DNA of 64,000 nt from Armillaria gallica. Its lineage: Eukaryota > Basidiomycota > Agaricomycetes > Agaricales > Physalacriaceae. A program made the position numbers and the translations under genes. The notes beneath the pieces were generated by a model. That model was not told where the DNA came from. It saw nothing but the letters and a program-made list of their open reading frames with translations, and ran no database searches. Every line of letters begins with the position of its first letter. Positions within the stretch are counted from its first letter, which is position 1. The stretch is taken from positions 193,501-257,500 of the forward strand of contig JBANDB010000019.1 of the NCBI GenBank assembly GCA_037576215.1, read 5' to 3'. Below are positions 10,358-18,998 of this stretch, in pieces.

Positions 10358-10768
10358 TCGGGAAAGCAGGTCGGCTTTCACATTCTGGGTGCCGGGCTTG
10401 TGGAAGAGCTTGAAGTGATATTCTGCTAGCTCTGTTACCCACCGCGCCTGTCGTCGGTTCAGCTTCTGGGGTAGTCGGAAATACTGGAGGTTCTGGTGAT
10501 CCGTCCAGATTTCTACGTCTTTCGCAGCGCCCATGAGATAGTGGCGCCATTCGGTGAGCGCGAGCATGATCGCCAGCAGCTCTTTGTCATAGATCTCGTA
10601 GTTTCTTTCCGTTGCGCTGAGTGACTTCGACATGAAGGCCACCAGGCGCCAGACTCCGTTCTGTTGCTGGCTGAGAACAGTGCCGACGGCGCCTTCGCTG
10701 GCATCGGCCTCGACCCGGAATGGGTTGTCGTCGTTTGGGATGGCTAGGATGACGTCCTCAGCCATTCA
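10358..10768 (-). pseudogene. Gypsy pol: RNase H domain
   Basis: Same reading frame as the RT part, separated from it only by a TGA at 10766-10768 between LKR and MAEDVILA (CGA expected). The acidic residues of RNase H can be seen in VEADASEG, DKELLAI and WTDHQNL. The domain ends with KADLLSR followed by another TGA at 10355-10357. It degrades the RNA strand of the RNA/DNA hybrid in reverse transcription. No frameshift is present. Confidence 0.9.
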
Positions 10769-13630
10769 TCGTTTCAGTTCTTGGAACACCTTGTCCTGTT
10801 CTGCGCCCCATCTCCACTCCGCGTTGCCCGTGAGCTGTGTCAACGGTTTAACGACCTTGGAGTACATCTTGATGAACTTTCGGTAGAAGTTCATGAATCC
10901 GAGGAATGACTGTAGTTCCTTCTTTCGTCGTGGCATCGGCCATTCCGCGATTCCCACGACCTTGACAGGATGCATTCGTACAGAATCTTGACTGATGATC
11001 ACTCCGAGGTACTCAGTCTCGAGGACCTCGAATTCGCACTTCTCTGCTTTGAGGAAAAGCTTGTTCTCGCGAAGTCGTTGGAGAACGCGCTTCATGATCT
11101 GTCGGTGTTCCCCCAGGTCTTTGGAGAAGATCAGGATGTCGTCCAGGTAGATGGTGACCTTGCCTTCGGCGATCAGGTCCTTGAAAATGTTGTTCATCAT
11201 CCACTGGAAGGTCGCGGGCGAGTTTGTCAGCCCGAAGAACATGACTGTTGGTTCGAACAGTCCTTGGTTTGTGCGGAAGGTGGCCTTTGCCTCGTCTCCA
11301 TCCTTGATTCGGACGTTGTTGTATCCCCAACGAACGTCGAGCTTGGTGAAGTACTTGGCTCCCCTAAACTTGTCGATCAGCTCCGAAATGAGCGGGAGCG
11401 GGTATCGGTTCTTGATCGTCATCTCGTTCAGCTTGCGGTAGTCCTGAACAGGTCGTAACATGCCGTCCTTCTTCTTCACAAAGAAGAAGGGGGAGGCGAA
11501 GGGTGACTTCGAGGGTCGAATGTGCCCTGACTCCAAGTTCTCGTCGAGGAACTTGTCGAGCTGCTCTTGTTCGTTTCGGTTCAGAGGGTAGACCTTGCAG
11601 TCTAGCGTCGACTTCGCGTTGGGCACCAGCTTGATGGCGTGGTCCCACGGCTTTTGTTCTGGGAGTTCGTCGAAGTTTTCCTTCGAGAACAGGTCGCGGA
11701 AAGAGTGGTAGTGTCCTGGTACCATCTCCTCGAAGGTCTTCTTGGGCTTGTCAGCGTTAGCCTTGGCCGCCAGATCATTCGCGTGATGCATGGCACGGAT
11801 CACAAGTTCTTCTTCCATTCGGATGGCGAGAATCGTGTCACCGTCTTCAAGTTCTTTGTCCCAACGGTCGTCGGGGTCTGCGTCGGGGAGTTCGATGTGG
11901 TTCTTGACGCATTGGCAGCGTCCAAAGATGATGCTGCCGGTCTTCCAGTTTATGCTCGGGTTGTGGTGTTTGAGCCAGTCGTGTCCGAGATAAACGTCCT
12001 TGCCACCAAGGTTGGTGACTGCAAGGTCGATCCGTTCGCGATGTTTGCCGATGGTTAGACACATTTCGACGAATTCGGTGATGTCCCCGCCCTTGTTGCG
12101 GGTTCCGTCTGCATTGTATACTGGAATGGGTACCAACACTTTCTTGGTGTCTAGATCATGGGCTTGCACGTAGGCGCGATTAATCGCACTCCCCGTGCAG
12201 CCGCTGTTGATCAGAGCCTTCGTGCTCAACACCTTTCTTCCCGTACAGGGTTCGATGGTGACATTCACCATGAAGTCGCCCGAGGCCCCGCGGATGTAGC
12301 GGATGGGCTCTCGGAGTTCGTAGAGTCGTTCGCAGGCGAGCTCACCCTGTTCTCGGAGTTCGAGGAGAAGCTCGTCTGTGAGCTCTCCCAGTCGGTCTTT
12401 GTGAATCCAAAGACAAAGGATCGCACGGGCAGCGTTGTCAGTGCTTGCTTCGCGGACAGCTCGTAGCATCCAGTCAACCTCGAAAGGCTTCATCCATCGG
12501 TGAGGGACCTCCCGAACCTTCGCGCTAACCTTAACAGGTTTAGCTACCATTGGCGAGGTCACCTCGTTCGAAGTCTCGACCCCCTCGTTAGGGAGAGACT
12601 TGGTCGCGTGAGTCGGCGACTCAGGCGGGGTTTCAGGTGGTGTCAGAAGCGCGGCGGTGCGTTGCTTCGGAGTCGCGATCGGGCTGCCCTTGGTGAGCCA
12701 TCGTTGGAATGAGGTGTCGTCCTCATCGTCAGGTACTTCAATCATGGTTACCTGGTGCCCCCTTTCTACCGCCTGGGCGCTAGCGGCTTCCTTCCATTCG
12801 GCTTTCTTGTCATCCTCTCCAGTCGCGGGTAGGGAACCAGAGGTGAGTCTTCCAACGGGAGAGGCGCCCTGATCTTGGCCGCAAATACGTGAGGAGGCAC
12901 TAGGCGGGACTTGTGCTGAATGAACGGACTTACCAGTCAAGCCAACATCTCCCGGGCCCATAAAGGAACCGTCTGGTTCCATAGAGTCCCTCGTTTCTTT
13001 CGGGGTTTCCAACCTCCCTTCGGCCGTCGGGTTTTCAGTCCGCGGTGGGTGCAGGCCCTGCAACTGGTCGTGGGAAGGGATCTTGCTCTTGGCTGCATGT
13101 GCTTCGCCAGCCAGCTCGTCGTCCTGGGTCGTCTTCAGAGCCTCCCGTCGTCTGGGAGATTTAGACTCTGAGACCCGTGCGGTGTTCCCCTTGTCCAGAG
13201 GAGGTTTCGCCGAGGCTATTCCCTCGAATCGTCTGTCGGTAGACCTCCGGGGGGCCGCTTTGTCACAGGGGATGTGTCCCTTCGCGAGCGAAGGCGCTTG
13301 GTCCCATGCCCCATCCAGTCGGTGAGTCGCTGCCACTGTTATGATGGGTGGTGATGTGGTGGTCACCTTTTCGATCGATGCGTTCGCTCGTGATGAGCTA
13401 CTTGCCGGTCGATTAGCCGGTCTTCTTGCTGAAGGTTTCCCCTCTCTGGCATGCGTTGAGTGGGGGCCCGCAGCTATCCCCCCTTGTGGGGGAGAGTCTA
13501 CAGAGATTTCGTTAGTAAAGTTCGTGTCTCGAAGGACGTCGTATCGGTTCATCGATTCTAATGAGGGTGCACGGGTATAAGTCGGTAAATGGCGCATAGG
13601 CCATGTATTGTCCGTATCTTTAGAAGTCAT
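10766..13630 (-). pseudogene. Gypsy pol: N-terminal extension, aspartic protease and reverse transcriptase
   Basis: 954-codon open frame starting at an ATG at 13630, with a TGA about 33 nt upstream, so it does not run on from gag. Residues 1-450 are a long Pro/Ser/Lys-rich extension I do not recognise. Protease: the catalytic motif is LINSGCTG near residue 475, where LIDSG is expected; the Asp codon GAC is AAC (12206-12208), which should abolish catalysis. RT covers about residues 690-935, with KKDGMLRPVQDYRKLN, LDVRWGYNN, FFGLTNSPATF and the catalytic YLDD at 11138-11149, then SFLGFMNFYRKFI. The frame ends by nonsense before RNase H. Its length shows how few indels the copy has collected. 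Confidence 0.93.
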
Positions 13631-13776
13631 AAGTACTGACCCCGCACTTGGGGGTCAGGGTATAGCCGAATGCGTAGTTAAAATGTCTATGTGTAAAGAA
13701 TTAGTCCGCTCAGCGGTAGATGGGCGCGCACCTGTATAGTCCTTGGTCGTCGCGGCAGAATTGAGCACCGGACGAC

Positions 13777-15033
13777 CTATTCTTTTACCTCTTCCACCTT
13801 CGTGCTGTCGGCGAGCGGTACGTCTTCTCCCACTCCCGTCGTGACCGCACGAACCTCTCGTTTCTTCTTTGGCTTGGGACAATCTTTCGAGATGTGTCCC
13901 GTCTCGTGGCAGTTGAAGCACCGCCCTTCGGCCATGTACTTCTTGCGGTCGATTTGCATCGCGGCGTCCTTTCCAGTGGGTGTGTACCATCCCCTGGCGT
14001 TGCGTGGCTTGTTGTTTTTCTGCGCTGAGGATCCTGTCGTTCCCCTGGTGTGTGGCTTGTTGGGGGCAGTGATCTGTTTCTGGCCCGGGTGAGGGCGCTT
14101 GTTGTTCCTGGGGGCTTCTATCCCATGCGCTTCGTTGTACGCCTTGTTGCGCTGGCATTCTTCATACATCCCAAGGATGGGTTCCTTCCACTCGTCGTAC
14201 TCCTGGGGAATCCCCATTCCGATGTCCGCGATGATGTGGGTGTAACTGGAAGGGACTCCGGCTCGTACCACGGCGACCATGGTTCCTCGTGGTCCTGTGT
14301 CTTCACGCCTTCCCGCCAAGGTAGCTTCTATTTCCAGTTTCTGGAAATAGACGGTTGCGGGGTCAGAAAGCATTCGCAACTCCCGCATCTTCTTGTCGTG
14401 CATTTCCTCTACGGCGGGGTCCCGGAATTGTGCTTTGAATTCCAGGACAAAGTCGTCCCAGTGCGGGTATCGGTATCGCGGTCCCACGGGGTCTCGGTGA
14501 TCGTCGTGCCAGAAAGCCTTTCGGCGGTGTCCCCACCAGTCTCTGGCCCTTCCTTCGAAGTGCGAGGTGGCGAAGGCCACCATGAGCGACGAGATCCCTC
14601 AGAACTGATGCCAAAACACCTCAAAGTAGGTGTGGCAGTCCCCGAGGAACCGGTCCATGTCGTCGTGGTCTCCCTTGAAGTTGTCGGGCATCTTGATGAG
14701 GATCGGTCTTGCACCCAGGAACGTGGGTGGGTCTGCCATGTCCCAGTTTCCTATGGGTCCTTGACCCGGCGGTGCCCAGTTTGGTGGTCTGGGGATCGAG
14801 TAGTGGTCGGGGTCCGGCTGGTATGGCGGGGCCCCTGGTCGTCCTCTTTGCTGCTGCCTCTGGCGGAGGTCCAGTAGGTCATCGCGCAGCTGTACGTTTT
14901 CGTCGCGCAGCTGGGCCATCTGTTGGAGCAGCTGTTGCAGCTGGTCTCCTTGGTTCGGCGCCCGTGATGGGGGCGCGTCGTCTCCCTGATGGGGCCTTCC
15001 CCATTTGTCATTCATATCGGGCATGGTGTCCAT
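13777..15033 (-). pseudogene. Gypsy gag with CCHC knuckle, broken by one TGA
   Basis: Starts at the ATG at 15033. Residues 15-60 include a Gln/Leu-rich coiled-coil-like stretch. The capsid-like part has PDNFKGDHDDMDRFL, then HFEGRARDWW. The nucleocapsid motif CFNCHETGHISKDC (CX2CX4HX4C) lies near 13881-13924. A TGA at 14599-14601 between FWHQF and GISSLMVAFA interrupts it; both sides are in the same frame (starts 15033 and 14583 differ by 450), so a single CGA-to-TGA change explains it. Gag packages the element RNA in cytoplasmic particles. The frame stops at 13777, and pol lies in another frame downstream. Confidence 0.9.
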
Positions 15034-15163
15034 GCCTGCCCCTGCTATCAGCCTGCTCGTGCGTGGGCCCGCGTATCCTGCTCATCACGGGTTGTACCCC
15101 CGAGGTGGGGAGTCGGGGAGTGGTCCGATGCTCCTGAACCCTTCCCAGTCAGGGTTGGACCCC

Positions 15164-16051
15164 TCATTTCGACCCTTCCTCCAGTCGCTCTTGTTCCAGA
15201 TGGGCGAGAGCGTTGAGGTCCGCTTCGAGGACCGCTTGTTCATCTGCTGTTCGTGGGCGAACTCTGACATTGCTTCCCGACCGTAGGGGTCCCGTTCGGG
15301 ACTCCGTCTCGATTCGTCGTCCCACGGAGGGGGGAAAGACGGATCGATCGCGGTTCTCGTAGATTCGGGCCACGATTCCGGGGGTCCAGCTGTCGTAGAA
15401 GCTGCCCTCGGAGTTTCGCCGGCCCAAGGGTTCGTCGCCTCTCTCGGTGGCGAGGTAGTAGTCCATATGGACCCGGGGATATTCGGTATAGGGCCATCCT
15501 GCCCTGGCGTCGAAGTCCCGCTGTCTGAGTTCCCAGGCAGCGGTGACGTGGGGGCCAAATATACTTCGGTCGATGTCGGCGAGCTCGGGCCACTCGTAGT
15601 CGGGTCCGAATGGGTTGAGGGGATCACTGTCCCTTCGTTCTCTGACAGGGTCAGCGAAAGGGTCAATCTCGGTGTCGCCATCGCTTCCCCAGAGGTCTGT
15701 CTCTGGTTCTCCGGGGAAGGGGACCTGCTCGTGCTCCTGCTCATCAGGAGCAAACGGTAGGGCTCCTGCGGGTTCAGGATAGGCGAGTCGGGGGTTCGGT
15801 ACCCCCATGCATACTGCCAGCCGCTTGGTGGAGTCCACGTCGCTGCTTCTTTGCAAGTGGTTCTGCTCGAACCACTCGGAGGTGTCATCATCGTTTGGGG
15901 GCTGTACCAGTTGGTCCCACTCCCGTAACCACGGGCAAAGGTTCTGTTCAAACCAGGCGGCGATAGCGGCCTGGTCTGTCTTGCTGATGTAGGGGATACC
16001 GCTCTCCCCCTCGGGGAAGGCGGGTCCTCATCGTGGAGGCCGTAGCCTCAT
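15164..16051 (-). pseudogene. Accessory frame f of the Gypsy element (295 codons, acidic)
   Basis: Its ATG (16051) overlaps the stop of frame e as ATGA. A TGA at codon 8 (16028-16030, expected CGA) interrupts it, after which it stays open to 15164. The protein is acidic and contains two related motifs, AAWFEQNLCPW and SEWFEQNHLQR, then EIDPFADPVRERR, HVTAAWELRQRD and a helical C-terminus ending EQERLEEGSK. I do not recognise the family. A 288-codon frame in another phase (15085-15951) overlaps it but is a Ser/Thr/Pro-rich shadow. Its position just before gag suggests a second structural or accessory protein; this is inference. Confidence 0.6.
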
Positions 16052-16269
16052 TGTCTGGGTCGAAACGGATTGTTCGACCGGAATGGTGGGCTCGGGGGAT
16101 CCCTGTATCCTGCTGGGGCCCGGGGTCGCATTTCCGGGTTCTCGTTCGAGGGAGGTGGTTGACCGAATTGTGGTCGTCCTCCTATGGGCGGTGCTGTCCA
16201 TGTCGCGGCCGAATGCCATACGTGTCCGGCCCATTGTTCGTCAGGGTTCGGTGGTGTAGGGGTCGACAT
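16048..16269 (-). CDS. Accessory frame e (73 aa, proline-rich)
   Basis: ATG at 16269, inside the end of frame d. It stops at 16048-16050 in an ATGA shared with the start of frame f. The product is rich in Pro, Arg and Asn, starts MSTPTPPNPDEQW, has no membrane segment and ends NNPFRPRQ. No family recognised. The tight stop-start overlap suggests translation of f by re-initiation, if these frames are expressed at all. Confidence 0.4.
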   Translation of the reverse strand: MSTPTPPNPDEQWAGHVWHSAATWTAPPIGGRPQFGQPPPSNENPEMRPRAPAGYRDPPSPPFRSNNPFRPRQ

Positions 16270-16462
16270 AGTGTCGAGGGAATGGGGCGGTTCTGAAGTC
16301 AGTTTGTGGGATCCTTGGTGCTAGGATCCTGGTTCGGGTGAGGAGGTTCCGGAACTCCTCGATGTAGGTGACCGTTAGGAGGATGGTCAGGAAAATGGTT
16401 GTGGCAAGGGCGATGGCTATGCCGATGCTGATGGTCTGGATTGGGGTTAGGTCGGTGTTCAT
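16241..16462 (-). CDS. Accessory frame d (73 aa, one predicted membrane helix)
   Basis: ATG at 16460-16462 overlaps the TGA of frame c (16459-16461) as ATGA. Residues 11-35 are a long uncharged hydrophobic run (starting ISIGIAIALATT), followed by EEFRNLLTRTR and a short polar tail. This has the layout of a small single-pass membrane protein. An in-frame ATG upstream at 16519 gives a longer version, but the overlap favours the inner start. No family recognised. It sits in the leader of the Gypsy element before gag, an uncommon place for coding sequence. Confidence 0.45.
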   Translation of the reverse strand: MNTDLTPIQTISIGIAIALATTIFLTILLTVTYIEEFRNLLTRTRILAPRIPQTDFRTAPFPRHYVDPYTTEP

Positions 16463-16674
16463 TCGTTTTGGCGTTGCCGCCTTCGTTGCGTTTCTACGGC
16501 TCGCGTAATTTCCACCCACAGGGTTATTACCTGATAGATGGCGATCTGGAGACAGATGAACGTTACTGCAGCGAGGATTTGTTCTCGCTCGGTAAGCTGT
16601 CCATTCGGGGAAGGCGTGGTGGCCTTATCTAAGGGGTCGGGGGTTAAGTCGTCGATGTACCAGGTACGTCGCGA
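16459..16674 (-). CDS. Accessory frame c (71 codons, one predicted membrane helix, no ATG)
   Basis: Open from 16674, just after two stops, to a TGA at 16459-16461. It overlaps the end of frame b by about 50 nt. It encodes an acidic N-terminus (WYIDDLTPDPLD), a hydrophobic helix at about residues 33-54 (ILAAVTFICLQIAIYQ...) and an Arg-rich tail (ETQRRRQRQNE). There is no ATG, so it would need a frameshift from b, a non-AUG start, or have lost its start codon. The helix-then-basic-tail layout matches frames b and d. Confidence 0.35.
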   Translation of the reverse strand, partial: SRRTWYIDDLTPDPLDKATTPSPNGQLTEREQILAAVTFICLQIAIYQVITLWVEITRAVETQRRRQRQNE

Positions 16675-16765
16675 TTACTAGTTCGAATAGTAATACTGCA
16701 AGGTTGTCGAAGATTTCTATGTCCTCTTCAGAGGGCGTGGGTGGCGGAGTTGGGGGTGAAGGCAT
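16625..16765 (-). CDS. Accessory frame b (46 aa, one predicted membrane helix)
   Basis: ATG at 16763-16765, inside the last 38 nt of frame a; stop at 16625. It has a Pro/Thr-rich start (MPSPPTPPPTPSEED), a hydrophobic stretch at about residues 19-36 (FDNLAVLLFELVIATYLV) and a basic tail HRRLNPRPLR. Too short to place in a family. Its neighbours on both sides have the same helix-plus-tail layout. Confidence 0.4.
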   Translation of the reverse strand: MPSPPTPPPTPSEEDIEIFDNLAVLLFELVIATYLVHRRLNPRPLR

Positions 16766-17123
16766 TTTGGAACGTGAGTGAGGGTTCCGGGGCGAGGGTA
16801 TGTGAAGGCACGTAGTGCCTTGGGGGTCGTGGTCTGGTCTGGTTTTCGGGGTCCTCGGTAGTACAGCCGAGGTAGCAAAGTAAGGCAAGGATGAGTATGA
16901 GGGCCGCGCTGAAGAATGCGGCGAGAACGATGGCGATGATGAGGCAGGGTTCCGTAGGGAACTGTATCATGCACAATGTTCTAGTCGAGGTTGGAGTCGT
17001 AGTCTCCGCTGTAGTAACCACAATAGTCGTAGTGGTTTTCGTCGTCTGAGTCGGGGGCCTTGGGTCTGCGCTGGTGATATCTGCGCTTTCAGTTGTTTCT
17101 TGGTTTCCTACCCCGAGCGCCAT
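16728..17123 (-). CDS. Accessory frame a (131 aa, Thr-rich ectodomain-like N-terminus and membrane helix)
   Basis: First frame after the 5' LTR and primer-binding site, with ATG at 17121-17123 after a leader of about 120 nt. Residues 9-50 are Thr-rich (potential O-glycosylation). Residues 60-87 form a strong hydrophobic helix (beginning CLIIAIVLAAFFSAA). The rest is a Pro-rich polar tail with PRHYVPSH; frame d has a similar FPRHYVDPY. It resembles a type of small single-pass membrane protein. I recognise no homologue. Envelope-like genes of Gypsy elements normally follow pol, so this position would be unusual. Confidence 0.45.
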   Translation of the reverse strand: MALGVGNQETTESADITSADPRPPTQTTKTTTTIVVTTAETTTPTSTRTLCMIQFPTEPCLIIAIVLAAFFSAALILILALLCYLGCTTEDPENQTRPRPPRHYVPSHTLAPEPSLTFQNAFTPNSATHAL

Positions 17124-17230
17124 CGTGCGCTTTGTGTTCAGGGTTCTTCTTTGATTTCTGTGGGTTTCGTTTCTGTCGGTTTGAAGATGGCATACGACTT
17201 CCGTGGTAAACGTTAGGAAGTGTAAGAGAA

Positions 17231-17244
17231 AGCTTCGAGCTAAT
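17231..17244 (-). promoter_or_regulatory. Primer-binding site, probably self-priming (Tf1-like)
   Basis: Directly after the 5' LTR the minus strand reads ATTAGCTCGAAGCT. Thirteen of these bases (TTAGCTCGAAGCT) are exactly complementary to a site inside the LTR (17396-17408) about 30 nt downstream of a TATA box, where the element RNA should begin. In Tf1 of fission yeast the first bases of the RNA pair with the primer-binding site in this way and prime reverse transcription after cleavage. Confidence 0.7.
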
Positions 17245-17650
17245 TGTTATGCCCGGACTCGGGTGGAACAAGTAAGCGCTGATCAAGATATCCTCGCGTT
17301 CGGGTTGTATCCTGATAGCGGCAATACTCGCAGACCTCGAAGTGCAAGCGGTTAACGCGTAGCAAGAAGGGGAGTAAGATCCGGTATGTATTAACTTAGC
17401 TCGAAGCTAGGGTACATGGCTGAGAGCTATGCTACTTATATATCGTTCGGTTCGTTTCTAATAATAGTTCTGGTTGTACGGTTGTCGGACGATAAACGTC
17501 AGGAGTCCTGTCTGTATCCATGCGGTCGAGCAGTCGTGCGTCTAAGGTGTGGATAGGAGCTGGTCGTCGTGTGGTCGATCGTGGTGCCGAGGTGCCGTGA
17601 TAAGATACGGTGCTGAGGTGCCGAGATAAGATAAGGTGAAAATCGTAACA
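17245..17650 (-). repeat. 5' LTR of the Gypsy element
   Basis: 406 bp, ends TG...CA, followed by the duplication acagc (17651-17655). On the minus strand U3 would be about 17650-17409 and R/U5 about 17408-17245, judged from the TATA box and the self-complementary start. It carries an 8-bp duplication (ggtgctgaggtgcc region) missing in the other LTR. Confidence 0.93.
17396..17443 (-). promoter_or_regulatory. LTR promoter: TATA box and predicted RNA start
   Basis: The minus strand has ATATATAAG at about 17443-17435. AGCTTCGAGCTAA begins at 17408, about 27-35 nt downstream. That 13-mer is the complement of the primer-binding site. The spacing is what is expected if transcription starts at or next to 17408. 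The 3' LTR conserves both motifs. Confidence 0.65.
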
Positions 17651-17655
17651 ACAGC

Positions 17656-18885
17656 ACCTAACGATCCGTGCATCGCTCAAGCAAAACCATATGGTTCGCA
17701 TCCATACGCGGCAATGTCAACGAGTTGCTGTTACTTTAGAAGACCAAGGACCATATGTTACCTACGATTTTACAAAGCCAAGGCTTTACGGTCTTACTAA
17801 GTCTCGCATATCTACTCTATTTATAAATTCGTACTTGTAGTATAAAAGCTAGTTAGAAAACATAGTTCAGGGGCAGTTCATCTCCAGTTGACCCCAGACT
17901 ACGTCAATTATCATCACACTCTAGTCTATCGCCAGTAAACAACGTTTATTCACTGTTCTACAGCAATATACCATTTACACCAGCATATTCTTGATCGCAC
18001 ATCGACTCTTGAGCTCACCAGAGTTATCTCACGGTTTTAACTGTGAAGAGTCCTTCACTACGCGCTCTTCACTCTTAACACTATTGGTGCATGCTCATAC
18101 TGTGCCAATATGTGATTGCCGTGCTATACCTCGCCCCCGTTATCTTTTATAGGCCATCATCATTTCACTTTCACACCATTGGAGTTTTTACAGTTTCACC
18201 TTCGCCATCGTTATCGTCGCCCACTTGGGTAGTCTCAGAGCAGACTTAGGATCAGTTTCAGCCAGTTTTTGTATAGTATCAGTCTCCCGAGTGGACTTGA
18301 AGGTTAGTTTGACATAGGATAGGATCGTTTCAGTACCAGACAAGTTTCGACATCGACTCAGCACCCTCACATTGTATAGGACCAGTATCATCGCCAGTTT
18401 TCGTAGTTCCACGTTTTCTCTCACCAGTTCACCCACAGCACCTCGTCCCACGTCTATTTTGCCATTTGCAGTCCCCACGCCATTTTTTCATCGCCTCGAT
18501 CACCCATAGACTATTGCCGACCGTTTAGTCTATTCTCCATTGTTCACCCCACTCCGATTACCATTGAGCGACGTTTTCTAGTCTCACAGCACGTTTTCTC
18601 ATATGGATTTATGGTATTCACGTCATACCCGTTTTCGTTCCCTCTCATTTCAAGAGATCCCTACCGGCTTGAAGCCATAGCATTTAGTACTCAACTACCA
18701 AGCAGTACTACTTCGCAGACTTAAAGTCGCAGTGTATTCTTGCGTATAGAGGAATTGTTCTACTGCACGGAGGTGCCCCGAACCACTTGCACACATGATC
18801 GCCTTGATTGCCGTGCTACTACGTTAATTAACCAAGCTCATTCCGAGTTGGTGTTGCCGTTGCCACGGAAGTCTTAGGCCCATCA
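17656..18885 (+). mobile_element. Element B, right part
   Basis: Continues B after the Gypsy insertion. The duplicated acagc (17651-17655) belongs to B as well. It carries the family TATA box (TATAAAAG at 17841-17848) and ends CCCATCA at 18885. It aligns along its length with element C (8385-9626), with many C-to-T and G-to-A differences. Confidence 0.82.
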
Positions 18886-18889
18886 CCAA

Positions 18890-18994
18890 ACCACTCGCAA
18901 ACACATTCCCTTGATTGCTGTGTTGCTATGTTAATTGCCTAAGCTCTCCCTGAGTTTGGGTGTTGCCATTGCCACAGAAGTCTTAGGCTCATCA
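18890..18994 (+). mobile_element. Element A, right end
   Basis: After the decayed duplication ccaa (18886-18889), sequence equivalent to the last about 105 bp of copies B and C follows, ending GGCTCATCA and then tcgt (18995-18998), which matches the left flank of A. This closes the outermost insertion. Confidence 0.8.
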
Positions 18995-18998
18995 TCGT

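Larger units (their letters stand above)
5013..17650 (-). mobile_element. Ty3/Gypsy chromovirus, full length, nested and inactivated
   Basis: The two LTRs (5013-5410 and 17245-17650) begin and end TG...CA, with the 5-bp target duplication acagc on both sides (5008-5012 and 17651-17655). It is coded on the minus strand in the order: LTR, primer-binding site, small accessory frames, gag, protease-RT-RNase H-integrase-chromodomain, polypurine tract, LTR. Integrase before a C-terminal chromodomain places it among the chromoviruses. Total span is 12638 bp. Removing element C and the palindromic element, with one target duplication each, leaves about 9.6 kb. It carries at least seven in-frame stops (six in gag, pol and accessory frame f by CGA-to-TGA) and a mutated protease, so it cannot make its own proteins. 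Confidence 0.95.

Noticed and set aside
11639..12058. Plus-strand frames of 60-160 codons over pol (also 10970-11458 and others)
   Set aside because: Antisense shadows of protease/RT coding sequence.
14050..14877. 275-codon plus-strand frame
   Set aside because: Antisense to gag; arises from the GC-rich coding strand and matches nothing.
15085..15951. 288-codon minus-strand frame before gag
   Set aside because: Ser/Thr/Pro-rich composition and overlap with the acidic, normal-looking frame f in another phase; treated as a shadow.
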